From positions 1-64,000 of the forward strand of contig NZ_JAAKZV010000015.1 in assembly GCF_011044975.1 (NCBI RefSeq): a DNA stretch of 64,000 nt, in the 5' to 3' direction. The notes beneath the pieces were generated by a model. It saw only the letters and a program-made list of their open reading frames with translations, ran no database searches and was not told where the DNA came from. A program made the position numbers and the translations under genes. Position 1 is the stretch's first letter; every line of letters begins with the position of its first letter. Origin of the DNA: Streptomyces coryli. GTDB taxonomy: Bacteria > Actinomycetota > Actinomycetes > Streptomycetales > Streptomycetaceae. Below, piece after piece: positions 43,374 through 52,561 of this stretch.

Positions 43374-44015
43374 TCAGCCCGCCTGGCGATCGCGGCTGCG
43401 CAGTCTGTTCAGGAGGCCTGGGTTGCGGGGGGTGGGGCCGGTGGCGTTGACCCGTATTGCGGTGTCCAGTTCAGATGGGTCGTGTAGCAGGGGGGAGCAG
43501 CCGATGGCGTTGCCGGGGAGGATGAGGGCGTCGCAGGCGCGGGTGAGGAGCGCGTCGCCGGTGGGTTGTTCGAGGCCTGGGCCGGACTCGTTGCGGATGG
43601 TGGCCAGCTCTGCGGCTGCGTCCGGGCGGGACAGCAGGGTGGCGATGCGGCCTGCTCTGGATTCCCACTCGGCCAGCCGTGCGTGGCGTGCCTCCGGGTC
43701 GGGCGTGAGTGGCGGCTCCGCCGCCCACGACAGCGCCAGCGGTGGGCCGCCTCGCGCCGGTACCGCGCACAGCCGCGCTCGCAGGTCCGCGGAGAGCAGC
43801 AGTGCCACCGGGTCGCCCAGGCGGCGCGCGAGCGCCATCGCCGGGTGGAGCAGGGCGCGTTCTGCGACCGGGCCGCCTCCGCGGGCTGCCGGGGCGTCGA
43901 AGAGGACGCTCACGCCGCCGGGGCCCTCGAGTACGTAACCGCCGACCGGTCCGTCGGCGACGGCCGCCGTCACCGCCTCGACCCGCTCCCTGCACACCAC
44001 CGCGTAGGTCGCCAC
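43374..44015 (-). CDS. hypothetical soluble protein
   Basis: About 213 residues are encoded from GTG 44015 (MATYAVVCRERVEAVTAAV). An open frame continues to 44129 but its codons look non-coding. It is Ala/Arg-rich, has no membrane segment, and ends LLNRLRSRDRQAG. The segment ERALLHPAMALARRLGDPVALLLSADLRARL suggests helices. I recognise no family. It lies 181 bp downstream of the CHAT gene on the same strand, and whether it belongs to that operon is unclear. Confidence 0.55.
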   Translation of the reverse strand: MATYAVVCRERVEAVTAAVADGPVGGYVLEGPGGVSVLFDAPAARGGGPVAERALLHPAMALARRLGDPVALLLSADLRARLCAVPARGGPPLALSWAAEPPLTPDPEARHARLAEWESRAGRIATLLSRPDAAAELATIRNESGPGLEQPTGDALLTRACDALILPGNAIGCSPLLHDPSELDTAIRVNATGPTPRNPGLLNRLRSRDRQAG

Positions 44016-44196
44016 GCCGACGCCCGCCCCTCTGTCCTTGCCCGTCCCGCCGAATCGGCGCTCCACCTGCGCCTTTTCCTGAATCCTCGGCGCGGTTACG
44101 GGCGCCGGGCAAGGGGCGGTGTCCGGCAAATACCGGGATGGGCGGTCAAGGTTTGGTTACGCCGGAATGGTTGCCCCCGCGCCCCGGTGAAGTGCG

Positions 44197-47169
44197 TCAC
44201 CAGCCCTGGTGGGTGAATCCCGCCCAGCCGGCCAGGTCCTGCGCGCGGATGAGCCGCACCCGGTTCGCGAGGTGCGCCGGCATGTCCGGCGGGGGTCTGC
44301 GGTGCGGGTCGAGCATCCACAGCTGGGCCCGGCGCAGGGCCGCGGCCGGCGCGGCGGACTGCCTGCGGAGGTAGTGGTGGGCCATGTACATCAGCAGCGA
44401 CGTGGCCTCGTCCGGCACCGGCCACAGCGAGCCGAGCACCGTGCGGGCACCGGCGGCGAGGAACGCCGTGGCCAGGCTGTAGGCCTCGTCGTAGCCACGG
44501 CCCGAGACATTGCTCCAACAGGCGGCCAGGCAGACCAGATCGAGCCCGCCGCCCGGCCCGGCCGCCTCGGTCAGCTCCTCCGCCACCAGTCGGCTCCCGC
44601 CGGCCAGTTCCAGATACGCGCTGTGCCGACCGCCGGGGCGGACCACCCCGTGACAGGCCAGATGCACGGTCCCGGCCCGGCCGCCGCGCAGCCGCGCGAG
44701 CACCGCCGGGGCGGTGGCGTCGCGGGCGTCCAGGTGGACCCCGGCCGGGTAGAAGACGCGGTGAATGGCCTGCGCCTCTTCGCCCGCGTGCCGGAGGTCG
44801 CCGGTCGGGTTGCCGACGACGACGGCGGGCGTGGCCACTCCCGTCGCGCCGCCGGGTGCGGACCTGGCCGCGACCTCGCAGAGCATGCGGGCGGAGGGCA
44901 TATAGGAGATCTGCAGGTCCTGGAGGGCGTATCGGCGCCCGGCAGGGCCCGTCTCCGCGTACCGGCGTCCCACGGGGCCCGTCTCCGCGTCCCGCCAGGC
45001 CGCGTGCCACGGCACCACGCCGAGCTCCCCGACCGGCACGAGGACGACGGCAGGTTCGGCGGAGCCCCCGGAGCGGGTCAGTTCCTCGGCCACCGTCCCG
45101 AGCGCCGCCCGCCAGGCCCACCCGCACAGCCGGTCCAGCGCCGCTCCCGCCTCCGGGTGCGGCCGGCCCTGCGGGCCGCCGTGGACCGGATCGCCGTCGA
45201 CCGGGCCTGCCACCCGTGCGGCACGGGGCACCGGGCTGGGGCTCCCCACCTCCAGATACGCCGCCAGCTCCGGCGCGTCCAGCCGCAGCCGGGGCAGCTC
45301 CACGGCCCGTACCCCGCCGTCCGCCGTCACGATCACCGCCGCGCCCGGCGCGAACGCGTCCCGCTCCGGCCGCTCGCCTCCCGGCACCAGAAACACGAAG
45401 GCGTCCGCGCCGATCGCCCGCAGCGCGCCCGCCACCTCCCCGGTGGACGGGGCGCTGAGCAGCCGGTCGCGGTACGGCGAGGCCGCGAGCACATCGAGCA
45501 CCCGGCGGCGCAGCGGCACGTCGGGGCCGGTGCCCGTGCCCGTGCCGGCCCCAGTACCCATCGCCGCGCGCGGGTCGGCGAGCTCACCCTCAGGCGCCGG
45601 CGCCCCCGCCCGCCGCCACTCCTCCGCCAGCCCCTCCTGGCCCAGCTCCCGCAGCATGTCCGGGACAGTCGCCGCCACCCGCGCCGCATGCAGCACCAGC
45701 CCGCGACCGCTCTCCAACGCCTCGACCGCATCGCCCAGTTCACCGTCGGCAATGCACCAACGAGCCACGTCGAGGCAGCGGCCCATCGCCCGGTTCGCCG
45801 CCTGCGTCGCGTGCTCGGTGCCGGACTGCAGCAGCGCGGCCCAGGCGTACCCCGGCAGCGCGGCGAGGCCGAACTCCCGGGCCTCGGCCCGCATCCGGCG
45901 CGCGGCGGCCGCCCGTACCGGCGGAAACGCCTGCGCCCGGATGCGCAGCGCGTCCGCCAGGCCGGTGCCGATCATGGCCCAGTGCGGGTGGGCGGGGCCG
46001 CCGGCCGCCCGTACCACCCGGCGCAGGAGGTCGATGCCCTGGTCGAGGTGGGTGAGCACGTCCCGTCCTGCCCGGCCGACCGTGAGGAGCGGCCCGGCGT
46101 GCTGCTGCCGGACGATCTCGGCCCGCAGCAGGTGCGCGGCGGCAAGCGCGCTGGCGCACCTGATCCATTGGTCGCTGTCGTCGGGGCACTGCGGCAGCGC
46201 CTCGGCCAGCATGCCGATCGCCTCGTCGAGACCCGCCACGTCGCGGTCGAAGATGGCCTGCCCGGTGACCATATGGGCCGCCGCGATCAGGGCGTTGGGG
46301 CCGGAGCCCGGCGCCGGGCGGGCGACGGTGGCGCGTGGCCTCCCCTGCCGGGCGTCGGGCATCCGCCCCGTACGCTGGGCTACCAGCATCCGCAGCTTGT
46401 CGCGGTCGTTGGCCAGGCAGGCCTCGGCGCTGGACCGCTCCGGATAGTGCCGGGGCAGCCTGGCCAGCGCCGTCTGCTGCTCGCGGATGTGCCGGGCCAG
46501 CGCGTCCTCGTCCTTTCTGCGGTACGCGCCCTCGGCCCGCAGGGTGGCGACGTAGCAGCGGTAGTACAGCTCCTCGTCGGGCCGCAGCGCACCGCTCCCG
46601 CACACCTCGGCCAACTCGTCCGTCGCCCGCTCGAGTTCCGCCAGGCCGCCGTGCTGCTGCGCCTGCTCGGCGCGGGCCGCGGCGCGGATCAGGGCGATGC
46701 CCGTAGCGGCCGGATCGCCTCGCTCGGACAGCTCGGCGGCGGCGGTGCCGAGATTCTCCATGGCGTCGTCATTACGGGTCATCTCCTGCTGCCCCGACGC
46801 CCGGTCCGTCAGCCCCGCCAGGCCGTCCACCCCGCGTATCCGGGCCTGCCACACCGGGTCCTGATGCGCGAGCGCGGCCTGCACCAGCTCCCCCTGCTGC
46901 GTGGGTGTGCAGCACGGCCCGTGCAGCCGCATGAGGGGTACGAGCTGCAGCAGATAGCCGGCGTACAGCGCCCGTTCGGTGCCCGCCGCGGCCATGCCCC
47001 GCCAGTGCGCGTAATGCCCGTCGAAGGCGGCGACGGCATCCGCGGTGCCGGCGTGCTCCGCGATCAGCTCGGTCCACTGACGCGCGTATTCCTCGGTTAC
47101 GGCCGCCCGGGTGCCGAACTCCGCCTGGATGCGGCGCAGCAGGTCCTCGAGATCGCGGAGCTCGGCCAT
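44197..47169 (-). CDS. CHAT-domain peptidase with helical repeat N-terminus
   Basis: This 990-residue protein starts at ATG 47169 (MAELRDLEDLL), 4 bp after the caspase stop. The first 600 residues or so are helical and TPR-like (for example LRAEGAYRRKDEDALARHIR). The C-terminal CHAT domain (about 680-990) has the catalytic pair His840 in VHLACHGVV and Cys884 in LVCLAACWSN. CHAT proteases are caspase relatives; some act in gasdermin- or Craspase-type killing after a sensor activates them. It is the last gene of an operon with Hsp70, a J-like protein, GrpE and a caspase. A 10-residue unit ETGP[V/A]GRRYA is repeated in tandem. Confidence 0.9.
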   Translation of the reverse strand: MAELRDLEDLLRRIQAEFGTRAAVTEEYARQWTELIAEHAGTADAVAAFDGHYAHWRGMAAAGTERALYAGYLLQLVPLMRLHGPCCTPTQQGELVQAALAHQDPVWQARIRGVDGLAGLTDRASGQQEMTRNDDAMENLGTAAAELSERGDPAATGIALIRAAARAEQAQQHGGLAELERATDELAEVCGSGALRPDEELYYRCYVATLRAEGAYRRKDEDALARHIREQQTALARLPRHYPERSSAEACLANDRDKLRMLVAQRTGRMPDARQGRPRATVARPAPGSGPNALIAAAHMVTGQAIFDRDVAGLDEAIGMLAEALPQCPDDSDQWIRCASALAAAHLLRAEIVRQQHAGPLLTVGRAGRDVLTHLDQGIDLLRRVVRAAGGPAHPHWAMIGTGLADALRIRAQAFPPVRAAAARRMRAEAREFGLAALPGYAWAALLQSGTEHATQAANRAMGRCLDVARWCIADGELGDAVEALESGRGLVLHAARVAATVPDMLRELGQEGLAEEWRRAGAPAPEGELADPRAAMGTGAGTGTGTGPDVPLRRRVLDVLAASPYRDRLLSAPSTGEVAGALRAIGADAFVFLVPGGERPERDAFAPGAAVIVTADGGVRAVELPRLRLDAPELAAYLEVGSPSPVPRAARVAGPVDGDPVHGGPQGRPHPEAGAALDRLCGWAWRAALGTVAEELTRSGGSAEPAVVLVPVGELGVVPWHAAWRDAETGPVGRRYAETGPAGRRYALQDLQISYMPSARMLCEVAARSAPGGATGVATPAVVVGNPTGDLRHAGEEAQAIHRVFYPAGVHLDARDATAPAVLARLRGGRAGTVHLACHGVVRPGGRHSAYLELAGGSRLVAEELTEAAGPGGGLDLVCLAACWSNVSGRGYDEAYSLATAFLAAGARTVLGSLWPVPDEATSLLMYMAHHYLRRQSAAPAAALRRAQLWMLDPHRRPPPDMPAHLANRVRLIRAQDLAGWAGFTHQGW
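44927..44986 (-). repeat. 30 bp in-frame tandem duplication inside the CHAT gene
   Basis: Two copies (44927-44956 and 44957-44986) differ at six positions and encode two 10-residue units, ETGPVGRRYA and ETGPAGRRYA, in a probable surface loop. Confidence 0.8.
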
Positions 47170-47173
47170 CCGG

Positions 47174-49090
47174 CTACCCGGGCACCACGGTGCGCACCTG
47201 GACGGTGTGCGTCGCCCACTGCCCCGGCCCGCCGGCCGGGACCGGCCCCGCGACCCGGCTGCCGTGCGCCGGCGGTTCGAGGCGCAGCACCCCGTCGGGG
47301 CGTTCCCCGGCCGCCGCCCGGCTGAGCGCGGCCGCCGGATCCCACGGGTCGAGGTGGAACGGGACGGTGTTGAGCTCGCCCTCGGCCACGATGACCTTGA
47401 GCCAGTCCACCGTGGCGGCCCCCGGCACCGGCGGACGGCGCTCGGGCAGCGACAGCTGCACCTCGGCCCCGTCCAGCGCATGGCCTACGTGCCCGGCGCC
47501 GACGAAGTCGCCGGTGAACAGGCCCGTATGGCAGCCGTATTCATCGGTCAGATCGAGCAGCACGCACCACAGCCGACGGCCGGGCGCGGCCCCCTCGTGC
47601 CGAAGCCGGATGGAGACCCTGGGCGCCACCGGCCCCCGCGGCCCGTACTCGTACCGGCGCACGATCTCGCCGCTGCCGTCCGGCACCAGCGGAGGGCCGT
47701 CCTTCCCGGCCGCGACCTCGACGCGCACCCGCCCGCGCAGCGGCGAGAAGGCGGGCGCGTCGAGGTCCCGCAACTGATGCCAGCGGGCGAGATGGACAAG
47801 GCAGGCCGCGACGCGGTGGACTGCGTCGGGGTCCGCGAGCGGCAGCGGGGCGACGAAGGCGGAGCCGTCGCGGCGCAGCACGTGGGCCGCGCCCTGGTGC
47901 ACCTCCACCCGGAACCAGAGGTCGCCGGCGTGCTCGGCTCCTTCCACGAGCCGGAGCAGCGGTGACGGCCCGCCGCCCGGGCCTGCCTCCCCCAGCGCCC
48001 CGGCCAGCGCCCGCTCGATCGCGGGCTGCCCCGGCGCCGCCAGCGTGACGGAAGCCGGCGGCAGCTCCAGCGCGGACAGCGCGACCGGGTACACCTCACC
48101 GGGCTCGGGCCGCCAGTCCGCGGGCGCGACCAGGGTCCGTTCCGGCTCCACCGCCTTCGCCCGCACCACCTGCCCCCGCGCCGCCGGCCCGGTCACCGTG
48201 AACTCGGTCCCCGCCTCCTCCGCTACGAGCCCGTGCCCGCTGCCGCAGTCGACCTCCCAGCCGTCCCGGCCGTCCCGCAGCAGGTGCGGGCTCGGCGTCC
48301 GGGTGCCGAGGCCGCCGAGGAACGGCTGGTCGGCTAGGCCGCCGGGGTCCACCGGTGAGAGGACCGGGTGCTGCCTCGCGTTCCACTTCTGCACCTGGGC
48401 GTTGAGGGCCGCGTGCAGCTCCCGGTAGGTCACGCTCGGGCCGTACGCGGTGAGCCGGTCGACCAGCGCGCGGGTGAACAGCCCGTGGTAGCGCCCGTCG
48501 AAGGAGCCCTCGCACGAGGGCTGGTCGAGCCTGCTGCCGGCGAGCAGCACATGCCGGCCAGGCCCGTCCGGCAGCAGCGCCGCGCGCCCGGCGAACCGCT
48601 GCCATCCCGGGTCCGGCGGCGTGAACCTGGCCGTGAGGTGCGGGCCGCCGCGGGTGGCGCCGCCGGAGAAGCAGGAGTCGAGCACGGCGGCGGTGTGGGC
48701 GCCGCCGGCGGCCACCTGGTTCAGCAGCGCGCCGAGCCGCTTGTCGACGAGCGGCCGCCCGTCGGCGCAGACCAGCGCCTGCATCCGGCCGGTGGCCTCG
48801 ATGCGGAGGTACGCGGGGTCGGTGACCTCGAAGTCGCTGCCGTGGCCCGCGTACCAGAACAGCGCCGTGTCGTCGGCGCCCGCCCGGCCCAGGTGGCCGC
48901 GGATGCCGTCCTCGACCGACTCCGGGGTGGCGTCGGCGTCCAGCAGCTCCCGGACGGCGAGCCGCCCGCCGAGCCGGCCGGTCAGCAGGGTGCGGACCGC
49001 CGCGATGTCGTTACGGCAGCCCTTGAGCGACTCGAAGCGGCCGGGCGGGTAGGCGTTGATGCCGACCAGCAGCGCGTAGACGGTCCCCAT
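47174..49090 (-). CDS. caspase-family (peptidase C14) protein
   Basis: The protein has 638 residues. The N-terminal caspase/metacaspase domain (1-260) starts MGTVYALLVGINAYPPGRFE and has the catalytic dyad His83 (FWYAGHGSDF) and Cys140 (VLDSCFSGG). The rest is beta-rich and unfamiliar, with an LLDLTDEYGCHTGLF segment, and may bind a ligand or substrate. It has no signal peptide or membrane segment. The start is 16 bp after the GrpE-like gene, and the stop is 4 bp before the CHAT gene. Metacaspase-like proteases prefer Arg/Lys sites in many bacteria; specificity here is unknown. Confidence 0.93.
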   Translation of the reverse strand: MGTVYALLVGINAYPPGRFESLKGCRNDIAAVRTLLTGRLGGRLAVRELLDADATPESVEDGIRGHLGRAGADDTALFWYAGHGSDFEVTDPAYLRIEATGRMQALVCADGRPLVDKRLGALLNQVAAGGAHTAAVLDSCFSGGATRGGPHLTARFTPPDPGWQRFAGRAALLPDGPGRHVLLAGSRLDQPSCEGSFDGRYHGLFTRALVDRLTAYGPSVTYRELHAALNAQVQKWNARQHPVLSPVDPGGLADQPFLGGLGTRTPSPHLLRDGRDGWEVDCGSGHGLVAEEAGTEFTVTGPAARGQVVRAKAVEPERTLVAPADWRPEPGEVYPVALSALELPPASVTLAAPGQPAIERALAGALGEAGPGGGPSPLLRLVEGAEHAGDLWFRVEVHQGAAHVLRRDGSAFVAPLPLADPDAVHRVAACLVHLARWHQLRDLDAPAFSPLRGRVRVEVAAGKDGPPLVPDGSGEIVRRYEYGPRGPVAPRVSIRLRHEGAAPGRRLWCVLLDLTDEYGCHTGLFTGDFVGAGHVGHALDGAEVQLSLPERRPPVPGAATVDWLKVIVAEGELNTVPFHLDPWDPAAALSRAAAGERPDGVLRLEPPAHGSRVAGPVPAGGPGQWATHTVQVRTVVPG

Positions 49091-49106
49091 GCGATACGGG
49101 CCGGCC

Positions 49107-49688
49107 CTACTGCGCGGTGTAGACGCGGACCTGCTGGGGGCGGACGATGCGCTCGCCGATCCGGTAGCCGTGCCGGACCAGCTCGGCGACCTCGCCGTTC
49201 TGCTCAGGGGCGAGCGCGGCGAGCGCGCCCACGGCCTCCTGCACGGCGGGGTCGAACGGGCCCCGGGTCACGGGGATGCGCTGCATCCCGTACTTCTCCA
49301 TGATCACGAGCAGCTCGGCGGCCACCGAGTCGGCGAACCCGTCCTCCTGGCCGGGGTGCCGGTCCACCCGGTCCAGGAGCAGGACGAGGTCGTAGAGCAG
49401 CGGCTGCAGGGTGCGGCCTTCGGCGTCCTTGCGGGCGTGGTCGAGTTCGCCGTGCAGCTCGTCCAGGCTGCGGCGGGCCTCGCGGTCGTTGAGCAGCCGG
49501 CGGCGGAACTGGTCGTTCAGCGTGGCCAGTTCCTCGCGCATGCCGTCCACGGCGTCGGCGACGATCCCGAACGGGTCGGGCCCCTGCTCCGGAGCGGGCG
49601 CGGGCGGCGGGACCGGCGCCGGCTCCGGATCGAGCGCCAGCCGGGGGTCCTGCTCGGGCGGCGTGGCGGATGCGGGCGAGGCGGTCAT
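49107..49688 (-). CDS. GrpE-like nucleotide exchange factor
   Basis: This 193-residue protein has a Pro/Ala-rich N-terminus and then a long coiled coil (about 45-100; ELATLNDQFRRRLLNDREAR). The beta-wing domain carries the GrpE signature VTRGPFDPAVQEAVG and ELVRHGYRIGERIVRPQQVRVY. It should release ADP from the Hsp70 of the same operon. It is a paralogue; the housekeeping grpE is expected elsewhere with dnaK-dnaJ. Its ATG overlaps the stop of the J-like/TPR gene (ATGA). Confidence 0.9.
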   Translation of the reverse strand: MTASPASATPPEQDPRLALDPEPAPVPPPAPAPEQGPDPFGIVADAVDGMREELATLNDQFRRRLLNDREARRSLDELHGELDHARKDAEGRTLQPLLYDLVLLLDRVDRHPGQEDGFADSVAAELLVIMEKYGMQRIPVTRGPFDPAVQEAVGALAALAPEQNGEVAELVRHGYRIGERIVRPQQVRVYTAQ

Positions 49689-50833
49689 CGGACCCTCCCT
49701 TGGGGCAGCGGCGGCCTGGTGTGCACCGGCAGGTCGTTGTACGTGTGCCGCCACCGCGGCTTGATGCCCATGGCGACGGGCAGGCCGAAGAAGGCGAAGA
49801 GGGCCAGGGTGCTGAGCAGGTTGGGCAGCGTCAGCATGAGGACGAAGCACACCGCCATCACCCCGGCCATGCTCTTGCGCCAGCGCCAGGTCTTGGACTG
49901 CGCCGCGAGGGCGGTCGCGCGGTACCGGGTCAGCTTGCTGATCAGCTCGCCGTCCGCGACCCCCACCGCCAGGGCCTGGTCCACGCAGTGGATGACGTGC
50001 TTGGCGCTTTCGGCGGAAGGGATGACGAAGCGCTGGTGGAACGGGTGCAGGGTCATGGCACCCTCGGCCCGCAGCGCCCAGATGCGGCCCACCTGGTCCT
50101 TGACGACGGAGTCGTCGGGCCGGCCGATCAGGGCCTGCTCGTAGTTCTGCAGCGCCTCGTCGTAACGCTGGGCCAGATAGAGGCTGTTGGCGGCCCCGAG
50201 CCTGGCGTCGAAGTCGGCGGGAGCGAGCTCGACGGCCTTCAGCGCCCAGTCGGCTGCCGCCGAATGCTGGCCGGTCTGCGCGCACACCTGCGCGATGAGG
50301 GTGTGGGTGAGCGCGTCGCCCGGGTGCAGCGCGAGGGCCCGCTGCAGCTCCTGCAGCGCGTCGCCGTGCTGGCCCTGGTTGCTGTGGATGACGCCGAGCA
50401 GTCGCCAGGCGTCGGCGTCGCGGTCGTTGTGGTGGACCGCCTGCCGGAGCTCGTAGACGGCGCCCGCCTCGTCGTTCACCTCCAGCAGCGCACGGGCCTG
50501 GGCCACCCAGTCCCGACCGCTCTGGGTGGGCTCGGGACGGGGCGCGGCCTTCGGCGTCGCGGTCTTACGGGGCTGCTGCCGGGGCTGCTTGGCCTGCGCC
50601 AGCCGGCGGTCGTACGCGCCCCGCTTCGCCCGGTCGAGCAGCTCCTTGCGCGCCTCCCCGACCAGCGCCACCTTGTCCTCGGCCACCCGCCGCTTCGCGG
50701 CGTCGGGTGCCCGGCTGGCACGGCTGGACCAGGTGCGGAAGGCCGCGTCGAGCAGCCTGGGGAGCTGGTCCTGGGCGGCGGCGGGGTCGATCTCGAGTTC
50801 CGCGTAGTAGTCGGGCACGTCGTCGGTCGTCAT
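49685..50833 (-). CDS. J-like domain/TPR protein with C-terminal membrane anchor
   Basis: This 382-residue protein begins with a degenerate J domain (about 7-78): PDYYAELEIDPAAAQDQL opens it and AKRGAYDRRL closes it, as in DnaJ. The HPD tripeptide needed to fire Hsp70 ATPase is replaced by residues around Trp35-Ser36-Ser37. A linker rich in Pro/Lys/Gln follows, then about three to four TPR units (107-241), and two hydrophobic segments at about 320-357 that should anchor it to the membrane. Together with the neighbouring Hsp70 and GrpE it resembles a private, membrane-located chaperone machine. Confidence 0.85.
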   Translation of the reverse strand: MTTDDVPDYYAELEIDPAAAQDQLPRLLDAAFRTWSSRASRAPDAAKRRVAEDKVALVGEARKELLDRAKRGAYDRRLAQAKQPRQQPRKTATPKAAPRPEPTQSGRDWVAQARALLEVNDEAGAVYELRQAVHHNDRDADAWRLLGVIHSNQGQHGDALQELQRALALHPGDALTHTLIAQVCAQTGQHSAAADWALKAVELAPADFDARLGAANSLYLAQRYDEALQNYEQALIGRPDDSVVKDQVGRIWALRAEGAMTLHPFHQRFVIPSAESAKHVIHCVDQALAVGVADGELISKLTRYRATALAAQSKTWRWRKSMAGVMAVCFVLMLTLPNLLSTLALFAFFGLPVAMGIKPRWRHTYNDLPVHTRPPLPQGRVR

Positions 50834-50854
50834 GGTGAACGGCGCTCCCGGAGG

Positions 50855-52459
50855 CTAAAGGGTCGCCGCGCGGGCGACGCGATCGGTGGCCTCGGCCATC
50901 TCCTCCGCGCCCAGGTTGTCCGGCCGCTCGAGCTCGAACTCCCCGATCCACTTGCCGGTGGTGCCGTCCTTGAGCTCGACGTGGATGATGCCGTCCACGT
51001 CGTACGAGTAGGTGACCTCGAAGGGTGCGCCGGCCTTCGGGTACTGCGGGATGTCGAGGGTGCTCTCACCGACGACCTTGACGTAGTCCAGGTCCTCGTC
51101 GTGGCCCTCGGTGACCTGCACCCGCAGCCTCGACTGCATGTCGTCGAGGGTGTAGAAGGTCTCGCTCTTCTTGGCCGGGACCGACGTGTTGTGCGGAATG
51201 ATCACGGAGTTGTACTGGTCGTTGCGGTTCGTCTCGCGGGTGGTGACCATGCCGAGCGACTGGGATGTGACGTCCTTGATGGACTTCACCTTGCCCTTGG
51301 TGAGCCGGGCCAGACCGTCGCCGGGCGCGGACTCGGTGCTCGCGCCGCTGCCCACGTACTTCTTCTTCTCCTCCGCGTCCTCCTTCCGCACCGCCGCGTC
51401 CAGCGCGACCAGCGCGGCGCCGAGGGCGACCACCTCGTCCTGGCTGATGCCGCGCTCCGGCTCCTTGTCCGAGAGCCGCTCGATCAGCGCCTGGACCATG
51501 GGCATCCGGGTGGAGCCGCCGACGAGCAGCACCTTGTCGATGCCGCTCCAGTCGAGCCGCGCCTCCTGCAGCACGCCCTCGGTGATGATGCGGGTGCGGT
51601 CCAGCAGCTCGGCCGAGATCTCCTCGAACTTCTCCCGGGTCACCCGGATCTGCTCGTGCTTGCCGCCGGCGGAGAGCATCACGACGGCCTGCGGGGCGTT
51701 GGAGAGGGTGCGCTTGGCGATTTCCGCCTTGTCGCGCAGCTCGGCCTGCAGCGCGCTGTCCTCGTTGAGATCGGGGCCGCCGGCGGCCATGAAGGCGTCG
51801 TTGAGGAAGTTCATCAGCGCGCCGTCCCAGTCGAAGCCGCCGAGATTGCGGTCGCCGTCGGTCGCGGTCACCTCGTAGTCGCCGTCCACGACGCGCATCA
51901 CGGTGACGTCGAAGGTGCCGCCGCCCAGGTCGTAGACGAGCACCGTGCCGATCTCGGTGCCGCTCTCGCCGTCGGACTCGGCGATGCCGTAGGCGAGCGC
52001 GGCGGCGGTGGGCTCGTTGACGATCCGCAGCACCTCGAGGCCTGCCAGCTTGCCGGCGTCCTGGGTGGCCCGGCGGCGGACGTCGTCGAAGTACGCGGGC
52101 ACGGTGATGACCGCCTGCTCGACCGGCTCGCCGAGCATCATCTCGGCGTCCTCCTTGAGCCGCTTGAGCAGCAGCCCGGAGATCTCCTCCGGCCGGTACG
52201 CGGTGCCGGACTCCGACTGGTACACCGGGTTGGTCTCGCCCATGTACCGCTTGACGAACTGCACCACGTCGTCGGGTGCGGTGACCGCCGACCGCTTCGC
52301 CTGCGATCCGACGACGACGGTCTCGCCCTGGAACATCACCACGGAAGGGGTGATGTTCTCGCCCTCGCGGTTGCGGACGATGGACGGGCTGCCCGACCTG
52401 TCGGCGACCGCCACCGCGGAGTACGTCGTACCCAGGTCGATACCCACCACGCGCGTCAC
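50855..52459 (-). CDS. Hsp70-family chaperone lacking the helical lid
   Basis: This 534-residue Hsp70 starts at GTG 52459 ([20 protein letters not shown]), with GAGGGGGAG just upstream. ATPase-domain motifs are intact: phosphate 1 [10 protein letters not shown], the segment [13 protein letters not shown], phosphate 2 [11 protein letters not shown], and adenosine [11 protein letters not shown]. The linker (about 360-398) is altered, without the DnaK VLLLDV sequence. The substrate-binding beta domain (about 398-512) is followed by only some 20 residues, so the alpha-helical lid is missing. It heads the five-gene operon. The 102 bp upstream contains the promoter; I saw no CIRCE or HAIR box. Confidence 0.92.
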   Translation of the reverse strand: MTRVVGIDLGTTYSAVAVADRSGSPSIVRNREGENITPSVVMFQGETVVVGSQAKRSAVTAPDDVVQFVKRYMGETNPVYQSESGTAYRPEEISGLLLKRLKEDAEMMLGEPVEQAVITVPAYFDDVRRRATQDAGKLAGLEVLRIVNEPTAAALAYGIAESDGESGTEIGTVLVYDLGGGTFDVTVMRVVDGDYEVTATDGDRNLGGFDWDGALMNFLNDAFMAAGGPDLNEDSALQAELRDKAEIAKRTLSNAPQAVVMLSAGGKHEQIRVTREKFEEISAELLDRTRIITEGVLQEARLDWSGIDKVLLVGGSTRMPMVQALIERLSDKEPERGISQDEVVALGAALVALDAAVRKEDAEEKKKYVGSGASTESAPGDGLARLTKGKVKSIKDVTSQSLGMVTTRETNRNDQYNSVIIPHNTSVPAKKSETFYTLDDMQSRLRVQVTEGHDEDLDYVKVVGESTLDIPQYPKAGAPFEVTYSYDVDGIIHVELKDGTTGKWIGEFELERPDNLGAEEMAEATDRVARAATL

Positions 52460-52561
52460 TTGACTCCCCCTCACCTTCCGGCCGACAAGCTAATCAAACC
52501 AGCAACGGGCAGCACATGGCGCCAAGTTGATTCACAACCGGCCGAAAGGCGTCAAGCGAGC

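Noticed and set aside
52460-52561. CIRCE or HAIR heat-shock operator before the Hsp70 operon
   Set aside because: Neither the TTAGCACTC inverted repeat nor CTTGAGT-N7-ACTCAAG is present. Only a weak GTTG/CAAC dyad is seen.
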